Numbered from the stretch's first letter, positions 52,021 through 61,067 are shown. The stretch is DNA of 64,000 nt from Paenibacillus nanensis (GCF_003583765.1 NZ_QXQA01000017.1:1-64000), one strand, 5' to 3'. Numbers and translations: made by a program. Notes: generated from the letters alone by a model not told the origin.

Positions 52021-54063
52021 CTAGGTGGTAATCCCTTCGGGCAAGAGCAGCTTCATCTCCTCCCACATATCAGGCGTGAGCCTGCTCCTCTCCGGCATTT
52101 CCCCGGCGATCAGCCTTCCCGTTACAGCCCACTCATTGCCTCTTTGCTCCACTTGCTCGGGAACAAAGGACAGCAGCTCGCCATTGACCCGCAGCTGAAC
52201 GGCCGTCTCCAGCATCACCGCCTGCTGCATCAATTCCTTCCGAGTTGATGCGTGGTAGCTGCGAAGCTGCCGCCACCATGCCGACGGCACGCTTTCGATA
52301 CCCGGTAACAGCTCAACGGGGCGGGCTGCCTGCTCCTCCGCTACCAGTTCAAAATGGTGCAGGGATGACGGTTCATACAGCCAGCTGCCGCCGTCATCCT
52401 TTAGGCTAAAGAACCTTGATGCGACAGCGTCGGAGTCCGTGTCCTTCAGATCGCGAACAGGCTGAGGCACAGAAATTTCGGGATACGGGGGCGCAGCCCC
52501 TTCCGCTGATGTTCCGATTGCTTTGCGCGGCGGGTAGCCCGATTTCTGCAGCATGCTTCGGATATCGCTAATTGCCCGGCTGTCCACAATAAAATCTTTG
52601 TCGCCCAAACGCTGAAGCAGCAGCGGCGCAAGCTCCGGCAGCTGAAGCGCGTGCTCCGCCATCTCCACGGAATCGCAGCGAAGCAGCGAAACCTGATCGA
52701 ATGCGAAGCGGCAAGCTTTTCTTGTCCATTCCATCAGCATAGCCTCCACCGGAGACGGCAAAGCCTCTCCACCGCCTGCCTGCTTCAGGAAACGTACAAT
52801 GCGGTCCCTTGAGCGTCCTTGTTCAAGGGCAGCAGCGATGCTTGCAGAGGTGATCCGGTACATCACGGGCTCCTGATCCGTTTGGCGTTCCGCTATCGTT
52901 TCAAGCTCCCAGCGCACAGCATGACCGCAATCCGGCGGCGTAATAATTTCGCCGTTCGGCTGAACAATTAAACCGTCCGTCCGCATCTCGGCAGGGAAGC
53001 TTCTCCAGCGGAACACCATCCACCGCTCCCGGCCTTCCTGCAGCTCGGCAAGCTCCATCCAGCCTAATTCATGGAACAAGTCGATCCATCGCATAAGCCG
53101 CCTGTTTATGGTCAACGTTTGATCGGCTTGGAGTGAGCCGTTCGATCCAACAAGCGGGGCGCATAAGGATTCGGCATCCTGAATCGAGTACCACTTTTCC
53201 TTCCCTGCGCTTAGCAGCGCCCCTGCAATATGCGCCTCCCGACCCGAAGCGCGCAGCAGATAAAGAAGAAGCCATTGCAGAAGCCCGCGTTCCCGCTGCT
53301 CGTCCGGCAATGCGAGCCAATCCTGAAGCGGGGCTTCGTCCGGCAAGAGCCGTCCTTCTTCCTTTCTCAAAAAACCAGCTGCGCCGGAAGCGGAAAGGAA
53401 CAGCGCGACCGCTGCCGAATAATGCTCGCTATGCGCCCAATTGATAGGGAAAGCTCTCAGCTTCGATTCCTGGAATCGCAAAGCCGCATCGAGCTTTTGT
53501 ATTGTTTTTTTGGGCAAAACGCCTTTCGCTGTAAAGGAGGCGTCGGTTTTCAGAAGCGCGGCTAAAGCATACAGCTTCCTTCTGCCGAACGGCTCCATCA
53601 CGCCTACAAACGCTCCAGAAGCATCGGTTATCGGATTCACGATTCCGTTCTTCTCCTCAAGCCGGCACGGGAATAACGCCTGCTGCCAAGGCAAGAAGGA
53701 ATCGACCGGTATAAAATAAAGAAGCTCTCCCCACATTTTACGAACGGCAAATAAGATTCCCGCCGACTCCAATTGCCTTAGACCAATTCGGCATTCCGCA
53801 CCAGCCATGCTGGTGCGCTCCCGCAATGCCTGCAGCAGCCGATCCTCTGCCGCCGGCTCCGCTCCAAACTGACGCAGCATCGCGCGGAGCGACTGTTGCG
53901 CATAAGAAGACATCCGCCTAGCGGCTTCCTTGACAGCGACAGGGTCAACCATCGCATCCTGCCATAGCAGCCCCTTCTCTGCAGCGTCCCGCCAAATCGG
54001 CGATTCCATAAACAAACCGAACCGCTCGGGCGGCAGCTTCTCCATAAGCTGAAGCATCTTCAT
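52021..54063 (-). CDS. Helicase-associated protein paired with XPB
   Basis: A 680-residue cytoplasmic protein with no Walker motifs. It starts with short helical repeats (LMEKLPPERFGLFM, SYAQQSLRAMLRQFG); the middle-to-C-terminal region has YRITSASIAAALEQG and RCDSVEMAEHALQLPEL, resembling the helicase-associated XPB/Ssl2-type domain that accompanies XPB in actinobacteria. Such helical/winged-helix modules may act as a scaffold or DNA clamp. Its ATG overlaps the xpb stop (ATGA), so equal synthesis is likely. Function unproven. Confidence 0.7.
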   Translation of the reverse strand: MKMLQLMEKLPPERFGLFMESPIWRDAAEKGLLWQDAMVDPVAVKEAARRMSSYAQQSLRAMLRQFGAEPAAEDRLLQALRERTSMAGAECRIGLRQLESAGILFAVRKMWGELLYFIPVDSFLPWQQALFPCRLEEKNGIVNPITDASGAFVGVMEPFGRRKLYALAALLKTDASFTAKGVLPKKTIQKLDAALRFQESKLRAFPINWAHSEHYSAAVALFLSASGAAGFLRKEEGRLLPDEAPLQDWLALPDEQRERGLLQWLLLYLLRASGREAHIAGALLSAGKEKWYSIQDAESLCAPLVGSNGSLQADQTLTINRRLMRWIDLFHELGWMELAELQEGRERWMVFRWRSFPAEMRTDGLIVQPNGEIITPPDCGHAVRWELETIAERQTDQEPVMYRITSASIAAALEQGRSRDRIVRFLKQAGGGEALPSPVEAMLMEWTRKACRFAFDQVSLLRCDSVEMAEHALQLPELAPLLLQRLGDKDFIVDSRAISDIRSMLQKSGYPPRKAIGTSAEGAAPPYPEISVPQPVRDLKDTDSDAVASRFFSLKDDGGSWLYEPSSLHHFELVAEEQAARPVELLPGIESVPSAWWRQLRSYHASTRKELMQQAVMLETAVQLRVNGELLSFVPEQVEQRGNEWAVTGRLIAGEMPERSRLTPDMWEEMKLLLPEGITT

Positions 54064-55763
54064 CCGCTTATCGCCTCCTTGGCGAATTCGTTCTCATCCT
54101 CTGCTGGCGCTTCCAGCTGCGTGTAACCGTAACCTTGCTCCAGCATAAACATTTGCCTCTTCAGCGCAAATTCGGTTTCTTTCGTCCCTTCGGTTACCAA
54201 AGTATAGAACCACGCTTCGTTGCTGCCCGGCTTCGGCCTTAGCAGACGGCCGACGCGCTGCGCTTCCTCTTGCCTGGAACCGAAGCTGCCGGACAGCTGA
54301 ATAGCGAGCGCGGCATCCGGCAGATCGATCGCGAGATTCGCAACCTTGGAGACGACCAATACGGGGTGAATGCCTGACCGGAACGCATCGTACAACCGAA
54401 GACGCTCTTCATGCGGCGTCTCTCCCGTCAGCAGCGGCGCGTCCAGCTCGCTTGCCGCTTCCTTCAGCTGCTTCAAATATTGTCCGATAACCAGCGCCGG
54501 CTTCCCCTTATGCTTCTGAAGCAAATGCCGCACAACGGGAAGCTTGTTCGGATTTTCCGCCGCGATTCGCAGCTTAGCCCGCGCAGAAGCACTCGTATAC
54601 GTATGTTCATGGGATGCCGGAAGCGGAACCCGAATTTCTGCACAGCTGACGGAAGCGATATAAGAGCCTTCCTCCGCCCTCTTCCAATGCATGTCGTATT
54701 GCTTCGGTCCGATCAGCGAATAGACATCCTCCGCGCAGCCATCCTCACGCACTAATGTTGCGGTCAAACCTAATCTGCGCGTTGCCTGAATGGTTGCCGT
54801 CATCCTAAAGACGGGCGCCGGCAGCAGATGCACTTCATCATAAATAATAAGGCCCCAATCCCGCTCATTGAACAATCCCATATGCTTGAAATCATCCAGC
54901 TTCGACTTGCGGTACGTCAGCAGCTGATAGGTGGCGATCGTTACCGGTTTGACTTCCTTCGACCGGCCGCTGTAAAGTCCGACTTCGGCCTCCGACAACG
55001 TTGTCTTATCGAGCAGCTCATCGCGCCATTGCTGGGCTGACGTACGGCTGGAGGTTAAGATTAATGTCGCTGCTCCAATCGAAGCAAGCGCAGCGACCCC
55101 TACGATGGTTTTGCCCGTACCGCATGGAAGCACAACAACGCCGCTGCCCCCTTGCGCGGTCCCGTCCTTCGTGAATTGCTCCACAGCTTGCTTCTGGTAA
55201 TCTCTTAACGAAAAGACCGCTCCGCTTCTTGTTTGCTCTCTCAACTGCACCTGCAACGCTTCTCCGGCATGGTATCCCGCGTGATCCATTACCGGATAAC
55301 CGAGTCTTGCCAGCTCCAGCTTCAGCGAACCGCGGCAATCTGGCCGAATCTCCCACTCCGATTCCGTCCGGATCGATACGACCCACCCGCGGATGAAATC
55401 TTTATCTTGAATCGATTGCAGAGTGTCCGGATCCCCGCATAACAGAAGAGCATCGCCTTCCGCCGCTAACCGAAGCTTTCCATACCGGCTTGACCAGATT
55501 CGAACAGACGCTTCCGCCTGCAGCGGCAATGAGTACCGGGCATTTTTTTTCAAAAAGGCGATCACATCCTCCCCGCTCCACCCTGCGCCTAATGCTTGCC
55601 AAAGGGTCATGGGGGTTATCCGGTACGTATGCATGGATCCTGCTCGTTTGGTCGCCTCCGCAAAAGCCAGCAGCTGCTCGCGAGCTTCTGTCGAGGCAGG
55701 ATGCTTCTCGTCCAAAAGGACGGTGAGATCGGCTTGCACGATCATGGTTCCATCGGGATTCAC
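54060..55763 (-). CDS. XPB-type DNA repair helicase (SF2)
   Basis: A 567-residue homologue of TFIIH/archaeal XPB. The N-terminal damage-recognition-like region is at ~1-190. The core has LRDYQKQAVEQF, VVLPCGTGKTIVGVAAL (Walker A), LIIYDEVHLLPAP (DEVH), LGLTATLVREDG with the XPB-typical RED-like loop, and EEAQRVGRLLRPK (motif VI). It is a 3'-5' DNA translocase by family. GTG start with AAGGAAG 7 nt upstream. It is the first gene of the pair and divergent from the SNase gene. Confidence 0.88.
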   Translation of the reverse strand: MNPDGTMIVQADLTVLLDEKHPASTEAREQLLAFAEATKRAGSMHTYRITPMTLWQALGAGWSGEDVIAFLKKNARYSLPLQAEASVRIWSSRYGKLRLAAEGDALLLCGDPDTLQSIQDKDFIRGWVVSIRTESEWEIRPDCRGSLKLELARLGYPVMDHAGYHAGEALQVQLREQTRSGAVFSLRDYQKQAVEQFTKDGTAQGGSGVVVLPCGTGKTIVGVAALASIGAATLILTSSRTSAQQWRDELLDKTTLSEAEVGLYSGRSKEVKPVTIATYQLLTYRKSKLDDFKHMGLFNERDWGLIIYDEVHLLPAPVFRMTATIQATRRLGLTATLVREDGCAEDVYSLIGPKQYDMHWKRAEEGSYIASVSCAEIRVPLPASHEHTYTSASARAKLRIAAENPNKLPVVRHLLQKHKGKPALVIGQYLKQLKEAASELDAPLLTGETPHEERLRLYDAFRSGIHPVLVVSKVANLAIDLPDAALAIQLSGSFGSRQEEAQRVGRLLRPKPGSNEAWFYTLVTEGTKETEFALKRQMFMLEQGYGYTQLEAPAEDENEFAKEAISG

Positions 55764-55933
55764 TTCAGCACTTCCTTTCCTTCCAAGGGCATTCTTACCC
55801 CTCAGTATGAAAGATTTGCAGTCATTTTATCCCCTTGTTAGACATCCTTTTCGATTATTCGCTTAAAAATGTGGTATAGTAGATAAGGATATAAATGAAG
55901 AAACTTCTATTACGGGCTGGAGGCCTTACTTCT

Positions 55934-56785
55934 ATGAAACGTGTATTATGGTTATTCTTTCTTACGCTCTCCATTGCGCTTACAGGATGTTCTTCTGTGA
56001 CCATACCCGCCGCCCCTAACGTCAAGCCGGACACTTGGTATCCGGTATCGGGTTATGTAGACGGCGATACTTTCAAAATAAAAGCGGGCGAACAGGACGT
56101 TACGATCCGCTTGCTATATGTCGATACGCCAGAAACCAAGAAGCCCAATACGCCGGTTGAGCCTTACGGGCCGGAAGCTTCCGCGTTTACCGAGGAGCTC
56201 CTGAAGCAATCGGAGGAGGTTAAACTGACCTTTGATAAGGAATTGAAGGACAGCTACGACCGAACGCTTGCCGTCGTAGAGCTGAAGGACGGGCGAATTT
56301 TAAACGAGCTGCTGCTTCAGGAAGGGCTTGCGAAGGTATTAATTATCGAACCTAACGTCAAAATGGAAAACGTATACAAACAGCTGGAGCAAAAGGCGAA
56401 GCAGGACGGAGCGGGACTGTGGAGCTCCGGTCACGAAACAAGCCAGACGGAGATGCCCGAACGGAAAGCGCTGCAGATCGGCATCGAGATGGAGGTCAAT
56501 AAGGTTAAAGAGGTCGTTACGATTACGAATACAACGTATGAATCCATCGATATGGATGACTGGAAGCTCGTCAGCGTGCGAGGCAACCAGACGTATACGT
56601 TCGATTCCGTCGAGCTGCCCGGACAAGGCAAGCTGTATATTACTTCAAGCCAAGCGGAAGTAACCGCCAATGGCGCCTTACATCTGGAATGGGAAATCGA
56701 TAATGTATGGAATAATCAAGAATCCGATCCCGCAGAACTCTATAATGAAAAAAGTGAGCTTGTCGCTTTGTGGGAGGACAAATAA
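55934..56785 (+). CDS. Thermonuclease-like lipoprotein with lamin-tail domain
   Basis: A 283-residue surface protein. It has a lipoprotein signal with LTGC at ~18-21. The SNase domain at ~35-165 keeps the catalytic set: VDGDTFK, IRLLYVDTPETK (Arg, Asp-Thr-Pro-Glu) and YDRTLAVV (Arg). A C-terminal lamin-tail-like beta domain lies at ~180-280 (TITNTTYESIDMDDWKLVSV). It probably degrades extracellular DNA/RNA at the membrane surface. ATG 55934 has GGAGG 10 nt upstream; an ATG at 55895 would extend the signal by 13 residues. An extended -10 (TGGTATAGT) ends at 55880. Confidence 0.85.
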   Translation: MKRVLWLFFLTLSIALTGCSSVTIPAAPNVKPDTWYPVSGYVDGDTFKIKAGEQDVTIRLLYVDTPETKKPNTPVEPYGPEASAFTEELLKQSEEVKLTFDKELKDSYDRTLAVVELKDGRILNELLLQEGLAKVLIIEPNVKMENVYKQLEQKAKQDGAGLWSSGHETSQTEMPERKALQIGIEMEVNKVKEVVTITNTTYESIDMDDWKLVSVRGNQTYTFDSVELPGQGKLYITSSQAEVTANGALHLEWEIDNVWNNQESDPAELYNEKSELVALWEDK

Positions 56786-56812
56786 CGTCCTCCCGCTCCA
56801 AAGCGCAAGCTC
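56756..56812. terminator. Large bidirectional terminator
   Basis: A long, interrupted hairpin: GAGCTTG, CGCTTTG and GGGAGGAC pair with GTCCTCCC, CAAAGCG and CAAGCTC. It is followed by ATTTTTT on the plus strand and CACTTTTTT on the minus strand. It includes the SNase stop and ends just before the M20 stop. Confidence 0.92.
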
Positions 56813-56817
56813 ATTTT

Positions 56818-58005
56818 TTAGCTATGCTGCCTCGCGTAATGCTCCGCCAGTCCGATAAGAAGGCTGGCCGATTTCTCCATTGCCCGTTCGTCGATGTCGA
56901 ACTTCGGGTGATGATGGGAGTAGACCGCTCCGCAGTCCGGATTGCCTGCTCCGACAAACATGAAGCAGCCCGGCTTCTTCTGCAAGTAGTAAGAGAAATC
57001 CTCCGCGACGGTAATCGGTTCCGCCTCAATGACACCTTCAGGGCCGAATAAGGCTTCCGCTACGGCGAAAAATCTCGATGCCTCCGCCGCATCGTTGACT
57101 ACAGGCGGGTACCCTACGCGCATATGGTAGGAATACGACGCTCCATGCATTTCGCAAGTATGACGGACAAACGCTTCCAGCTTATCATGAATCATAAACC
57201 GGGTCGTTTCGTCAAATGCCCGCACCGTCCCCTTAAGCTGGCATCGCTCCGCGATTATATTATTCGTCGTCCCCGCTTGGAAAGATCCGATCGTGACGAC
57301 AGCCGGATGCAGCGGATTGACGCTTCGGCTGACAATCGTCTGTACGCCTTGCACAAGCGCGGCCCCAACCATCACAGCGTCAACCGCGTTATGAGGAAGC
57401 CCCCCGTGGCCGCCCTTTCCTTCGATATCAATCACGAATTCGTCCGCCGCGCTCATGAAATCCCCCGCCTTGGAAGAAGCGTATCCATACGGAATTGGCG
57501 ACCATAGATGCACGCCATAAATGACGTCGGCGCCGTCCAGCGCGCCTTCCTCGACCATCCGAATCGCGCCCCCGGGCGTAACCTCTTCCGCCGGCTGGAA
57601 CAGCAGCCTGCGTTCTCCGGCTATCTTGTCCTTATTGGCGTTGTAGAAGTCCGCGACAGCAAGCAATGCGGCAGTATGCCCGTCATGGCCGCAAGCATGC
57701 ATAACGCCGGGCACTTTGGATGCATATTCGCATGTCTTCTCGTCTTGAATCGGAAGCGCGTCAATATCTGCCCTCAGCGCAACGACCGGCCCAGGAAGCT
57801 TTCCCTGAATCGTTGCGATTATCCCATTGCCGCCTACTCCCGTTTTTATCTCGCAGCCCATTTCAAGCAATTTGTCGCCAATCCAGCGGGAAGTTTTCTC
57901 CTCTTGAAAAGAGAGCTCTGGGTATTGGTGGAGATATCTGCGCCAGCGGACCATGTCCGGGTAACGATCACGAAGCCATTGTTCAGCTATGGTTTCCAGC
58001 CGCAT
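56818..58005 (-). CDS. M20-family amidohydrolase
   Basis: A 395-residue metalloenzyme of the M20D/IAA-amino-acid hydrolase group, which removes acyl groups from N-acyl amino acids. Metal motifs: VALRADIDALPI, HACGHDGHTAALL (His-Cys-Gly-His-x-x-His), QPAEEVTPGG (Glu pair) and a late YSHHHPKFDIDE. A lid/dimerisation domain is at ~190-305. ATG 58005 follows AGGAGG; 43 extra upstream residues in the longer frame are not credible. Candidate roles: N-acetyl-diaminopimelate deacetylase-like or general hippurate/aminoacylase. Confidence 0.88.
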   Translation of the reverse strand: MRLETIAEQWLRDRYPDMVRWRRYLHQYPELSFQEEKTSRWIGDKLLEMGCEIKTGVGGNGIIATIQGKLPGPVVALRADIDALPIQDEKTCEYASKVPGVMHACGHDGHTAALLAVADFYNANKDKIAGERRLLFQPAEEVTPGGAIRMVEEGALDGADVIYGVHLWSPIPYGYASSKAGDFMSAADEFVIDIEGKGGHGGLPHNAVDAVMVGAALVQGVQTIVSRSVNPLHPAVVTIGSFQAGTTNNIIAERCQLKGTVRAFDETTRFMIHDKLEAFVRHTCEMHGASYSYHMRVGYPPVVNDAAEASRFFAVAEALFGPEGVIEAEPITVAEDFSYYLQKKPGCFMFVGAGNPDCGAVYSHHHPKFDIDERAMEKSASLLIGLAEHYARQHS

Positions 58006-58164
58006 CTCGCAAAACCTCCTATCTTGCCATGTAGTGATAAAGCCTGTTTTGTTTAGTTTAGCAGATGCGTCAGCCGTAATGGAAGTGCAAGAAACAATAT
58101 AGGCTAGCCACTGAAACGTTCTTAAAAATGTCACGAACTATGCGTTGACCATCAGGAGTAAGGC

Positions 58165-58193
58165 TTGCGCAGACTGGGGAAACATACTATCAT
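58165..58193 (+). promoter_or_regulatory. Sigma-A promoter of yugN-ftsW
   Basis: TTGCGC (58165-58170), 17-nt spacer, TATCAT (58188-58193), 47 nt upstream of the yugN ATG. Confidence 0.6.
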
Positions 58194-58240
58194 GAGTAAA
58201 GAATGTACAACTATGTCTTGTGAATTTGGGAGGAACTGAA

Positions 58241-58585
58241 ATGATTATTGAAAACTCCGGATTAATCGGTGTTCAAAGCGAACTTCACCACTTGGACGAC
58301 GCGGGCGAGAAGCTTGGATTCGTGCGCTGGCAGTGGGAATATTATCGCGCTACATATGATTTGAAGCTGACTGACCGCACGAGCGGCAGCGAATATTTCC
58401 TCCGCATCAATACCCGAGCGGTCGAAGGCAAGCTGGAGAACCCGCATGCGGTGCTTAACATCGAAGCTGTATACATCGGGCGAGCTACTTTCCCTCATGG
58501 CCTTGATTACGAATCACCGATTCCGAAACATATTATGGAAACGGCTACGCAACGGCTTGAGCAGCTGAAGCAACAGCTTGTCTAA
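58241..58585 (+). CDS. YugN-like protein
   Basis: A 114-residue protein of the YugN-like family: MIIENSGLIGVQSELHHLD, then WEYYRATYDLKLTD and a late ATFPHGLDYESPIPKHI. Function unknown. GGGAGG lies before ATG; the earlier in-frame TTG-type start would include that site. Sixteen nt separate it from ftsW, suggesting an operon. Confidence 0.82.
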   Translation: MIIENSGLIGVQSELHHLDDAGEKLGFVRWQWEYYRATYDLKLTDRTSGSEYFLRINTRAVEGKLENPHAVLNIEAVYIGRATFPHGLDYESPIPKHIMETATQRLEQLKQQLV

Positions 58586-58600
58586 CGAAGCGAGGCCCAT

Positions 58601-59773
58601 ATGAAAGCCTCGGAGAACGGCAGTCGGGGACGGCCGGACTTTCTGCTCCTGATCATGACGCTTCTGCTCGTCGGCTTCGGAATCGTCATGGTATTCAGCG
58701 CCAGCTCAGGTGTAGCGGCTGTTTCCCCACAGTTTGGGAATGACTCTTTTTACTTCACAAAGCGCCAAGTGATTTTTGCTTGTCTTGGGATATTCGGCAT
58801 GTTCATCATCATGAATATCCGCTATCACGTGTTTAAAAAGGGATTTATGCTTTTCTTTATTCCCGTACTTATTATGCTCATCCTGGTGCCGTTCACCAGC
58901 GAAGAAATCAACGGCGCGCGAAGCTGGTTCGGTATCGGCTCGTTAGGTATTCAGCCTACGGAGCCGGCAAAGCTGGCCATGATTCTTTACTTGGGAGCGC
59001 TTATAACGAAGAAAGGCGAAAAGTTCCGGGACTTCAAAAGAGGGCTTGTGCCGGTCGTCATTATCGTAGGCTTTCTGTGCGGACTCATTATGCTCCAGCC
59101 GGATCTGGGCTCCTGTCTCGTGCTGGTCACTTGCGCAATAGTGATGATAGTAGCCGGCGGCGCTAATTTGAAGCAAGTGTTTGTGACGGGTGCGGGGCTG
59201 TCGGTTTTCGTAGCGGTTGTTGTCTCCATATCCATGGCAATCAATCCGACGTCCTGGCAGTATCGGATTGCTAGGTTTACCGCATTCATGGACCCAATCG
59301 GCAATTTCCGGGAAAGCTCCTATCAGCTGGTCTCCTCCCTCCAAGCATTGAGTCATGGCGGGTTGACCGGCGCCGGCTTCGGCGGAAGCGTACAGAAGCT
59401 GCATTATCTTGACTATCCGTACAATGATTTTATTTTTGCGATCATTGCCGAGGAATTAGGATTTATCGGCTGTTTTATTTTTTTGGTGTTTTTACTCTTG
59501 TTCCTGTGGCGCGGACTAATCGTTGCTCTGCGCTGTCCAGATATTTACGGAACGGTCGTCGGCACTGGAATCGTCGGATTGTTCGCGATGCAGACCTTTA
59601 TTAACATCGGGGGCGTCACCGGCGCCATTCCGTTAACCGGTGTAACGCTGCCCTTCGTCAGCTACGGCGGTTCCTCGATTCTTGTCTGCTTAATGTGTAT
59701 GGGCATCTTACTTAGCTTATCTAGGGAGTACAACCGGACGGACAAGCCCAAAAACTCGAAAAACCGCCATTAA
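58601..59773 (+). CDS. ftsW: SEDS peptidoglycan glycosyltransferase FtsW
   Basis: A 390-residue polytopic SEDS protein that polymerises septal glycan with a class B PBP. About ten membrane helices. Family motifs: LLLVGFGIVMVFSASS, INGARSWFGIGSLGIQPTEPAKLAMI, RESSYQLVSSLQALSHGGLTGAGFG and GVTGAIPLTGVTLPFVSYGGSS. FtsW is preferred over RodA/SpoVE from the loop lengths and non-mre context, but this is not certain. A basic tail follows (RTDKPKNSKNRH). Confidence 0.88.
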   Translation: MKASENGSRGRPDFLLLIMTLLLVGFGIVMVFSASSGVAAVSPQFGNDSFYFTKRQVIFACLGIFGMFIIMNIRYHVFKKGFMLFFIPVLIMLILVPFTSEEINGARSWFGIGSLGIQPTEPAKLAMILYLGALITKKGEKFRDFKRGLVPVVIIVGFLCGLIMLQPDLGSCLVLVTCAIVMIVAGGANLKQVFVTGAGLSVFVAVVVSISMAINPTSWQYRIARFTAFMDPIGNFRESSYQLVSSLQALSHGGLTGAGFGGSVQKLHYLDYPYNDFIFAIIAEELGFIGCFIFLVFLLLFLWRGLIVALRCPDIYGTVVGTGIVGLFAMQTFINIGGVTGAIPLTGVTLPFVSYGGSSILVCLMCMGILLSLSREYNRTDKPKNSKNRH

Positions 59774-59776
59774 ATT

Positions 59777-59816
59777 AAAATACGGCATCTCTCCCTTTGG
59801 AGAAATGCCGTATTTT
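59777..59816. terminator. Bidirectional terminator after ftsW
   Basis: AAAATACGGCAT / ATGCCGTATTTT with inner CTCC/GGAG pairing, T run on both strands. It serves ftsW and the convergent Asp23 gene. Confidence 0.9.
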
Positions 59817-59840
59817 TCATGTGCATCTCTTTGTAGAAGC

Positions 59841-60221
59841 TTACTTCAATCGGTACTGCGTCTCTTCCGGTTCATCTTCTTTGAACGCGACGCCTTCCAC
59901 TTTCACATTAACTTCAACCACTTGCAGTCCGGTCATATTCTCGACGGATTCGCGAACATTGAGCTGCAGCTGGCGGCACACCTCTTGAATCGGAATGCCG
60001 TAATGAACGATAATGCGCAGATCGATCGCCGCTTCCACTTGACCGACTTCGACCGATACACCTTTTTGTACGTTTTTACCGCTGAGCCGTTTGGCAAGTC
60101 CTTCTGAGATGCCGCCTGACATTGCCGCTATGCCTGGCGTCTCGAGTGCCGCAAGTCCCGCTATGGTTGCAACTACGTCGTCTGAAATACGGATAATGCC
60201 GGTTTGAAGGTCTTCGGTCAT
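59841..60221 (-). CDS. Asp23/Gls24 family protein (second copy)
   Basis: A 126-residue Asp23 protein: GIIRISDDVVATIAGLAALETPGIAAMSGG, VSVEVGQVEAAIDLRIIVHYG, ENMTGLQVVEVNVKVEGV. It is closer to B. subtilis YqhY than the yloU copy at 24933. ATG 60221 has GAGGAG 8 nt upstream; GTG at 60230 lies within that site. It is downstream of ylaN. Confidence 0.9.
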   Translation of the reverse strand: MTEDLQTGIIRISDDVVATIAGLAALETPGIAAMSGGISEGLAKRLSGKNVQKGVSVEVGQVEAAIDLRIIVHYGIPIQEVCRQLQLNVRESVENMTGLQVVEVNVKVEGVAFKEDEPEETQYRLK

Positions 60222-60324
60222 GTCATCCACTCCTCAATTTGCCATATATGCTTATTGTAATAGAACGGAGTGCGCGAAGCAAGAATACCCAAGCTGTTGA
60301 ATGACCGCGGAATCCTTCTTTTTA

Positions 60325-60360
60325 AATAAAAAAAAGCAGCCTCCTTTGAAAAGAGACTAC
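60325..60360 (-). terminator. Intrinsic terminator of ylaN
   Basis: Minus strand: AGTCTC and GAGGCT (one G-U) with neighbouring A-U pairs, followed by GCTTTTTTTTATTT. Confidence 0.75.
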
Positions 60361-60650
60361 CCTTGCGCTTTGCGATCCAAAGCTTCATATAAAACGGCCA
60401 AATTGCGTTCCAATCGGCTGACGATGTCTTTCCCCGCCGATTCCGAGAGCAAGCCCGCACGTACCGCAAAATCAACCTCGCGCGAAAAGCCGTACATTTG
60501 TGTGTCCAAAACCTCTTCATACAGCGGACATTGACGCGTCGTCAAATTCTCCATCTGTACTTCAATCAACTTCTCTATCTTACTCGCGTCCTCTTGAAGA
60601 AGTCGAAGCGCTCGCTCTTGCAATAGATCGGTGATTTCCGGTGCAGACAT
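60357..60650 (-). CDS. ylaN: YlaN family protein
   Basis: A 97-residue helical protein. IEVQMENLTTRQCPLYEEVLDTQMYGFSREVDFAVR is nearly identical to B. subtilis YlaN, which binds Fe(II) and Fur and links iron to Fur activity. ATG 60650 has GGGGAG a few nt upstream; an extra 10-residue start is less likely. Confidence 0.93.
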   Translation of the reverse strand: MSAPEITDLLQERALRLLQEDASKIEKLIEVQMENLTTRQCPLYEEVLDTQMYGFSREVDFAVRAGLLSESAGKDIVSRLERNLAVLYEALDRKAQG

Positions 60651-60782
60651 TCTTCTCCCCCCTGTGCGCGTAACCGCCATCTTCCTATCCCTTTTATATT
60701 AGACGAAAAAAAAGGAATACACAAGGACAAAACTGAAAAGCGCTCCTTCCCGGCGGGAAGAAGCGCTTATTGAATCTTCTTA

Positions 60783-61025
60783 TTATTCAGAAATAACATT
60801 TACGTTCAGGTTATGCTTCGCGAATACTTCGGACATCTTCTTCTTCGCTTCTTCCGCATCCGGGCCATGTACATGCAGCTCATAGGAGTGGCCGCCAACC
60901 AGTGTCGTGAACAGTCCAAGGATACTCTTAACATCGATATATTTGTTATCTGCTTGAAGTACGATAGACGAAGTAAATTGGCTTGCCGCTTGGGAAATTT
61001 CAACAATTGCTGCGTTATTGGACAT
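60783..61025 (-). CDS. HPr-fold protein lacking the catalytic histidine
   Basis: An 80-residue protein of the PTS HPr family. The C-terminal half is HPr-like (VDVKSILGLFTTL-type segment with the regulatory Ser-46 position, then ELHVHGPDAEEAKKKMSEVF). The N-terminal GIHARPA loop with His-15 is missing; that region reads VEISQAASQFTSSI. It therefore cannot pass phosphate like HPr. It may be a Ser-phosphorylated co-regulator in the style of Crh, or have another role. GGAGGG precedes ATG. Confidence 0.82.
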   Translation of the reverse strand: MSNNAAIVEISQAASQFTSSIVLQADNKYIDVKSILGLFTTLVGGHSYELHVHGPDAEEAKKKMSEVFAKHNLNVNVISE

Positions 61026-61067
61026 GGGGAATCCCTCCAGATAAATTAGTAAAGCTTTCCTGTCATC

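Noticed and set aside
54060..56785. XPB-nuclease module like archaeal XPB-Bax1
   Set aside because: The neighbouring nuclease is an SNase with a lipoprotein signal, on the opposite strand, so it acts outside the cell and cannot be the cytoplasmic partner.
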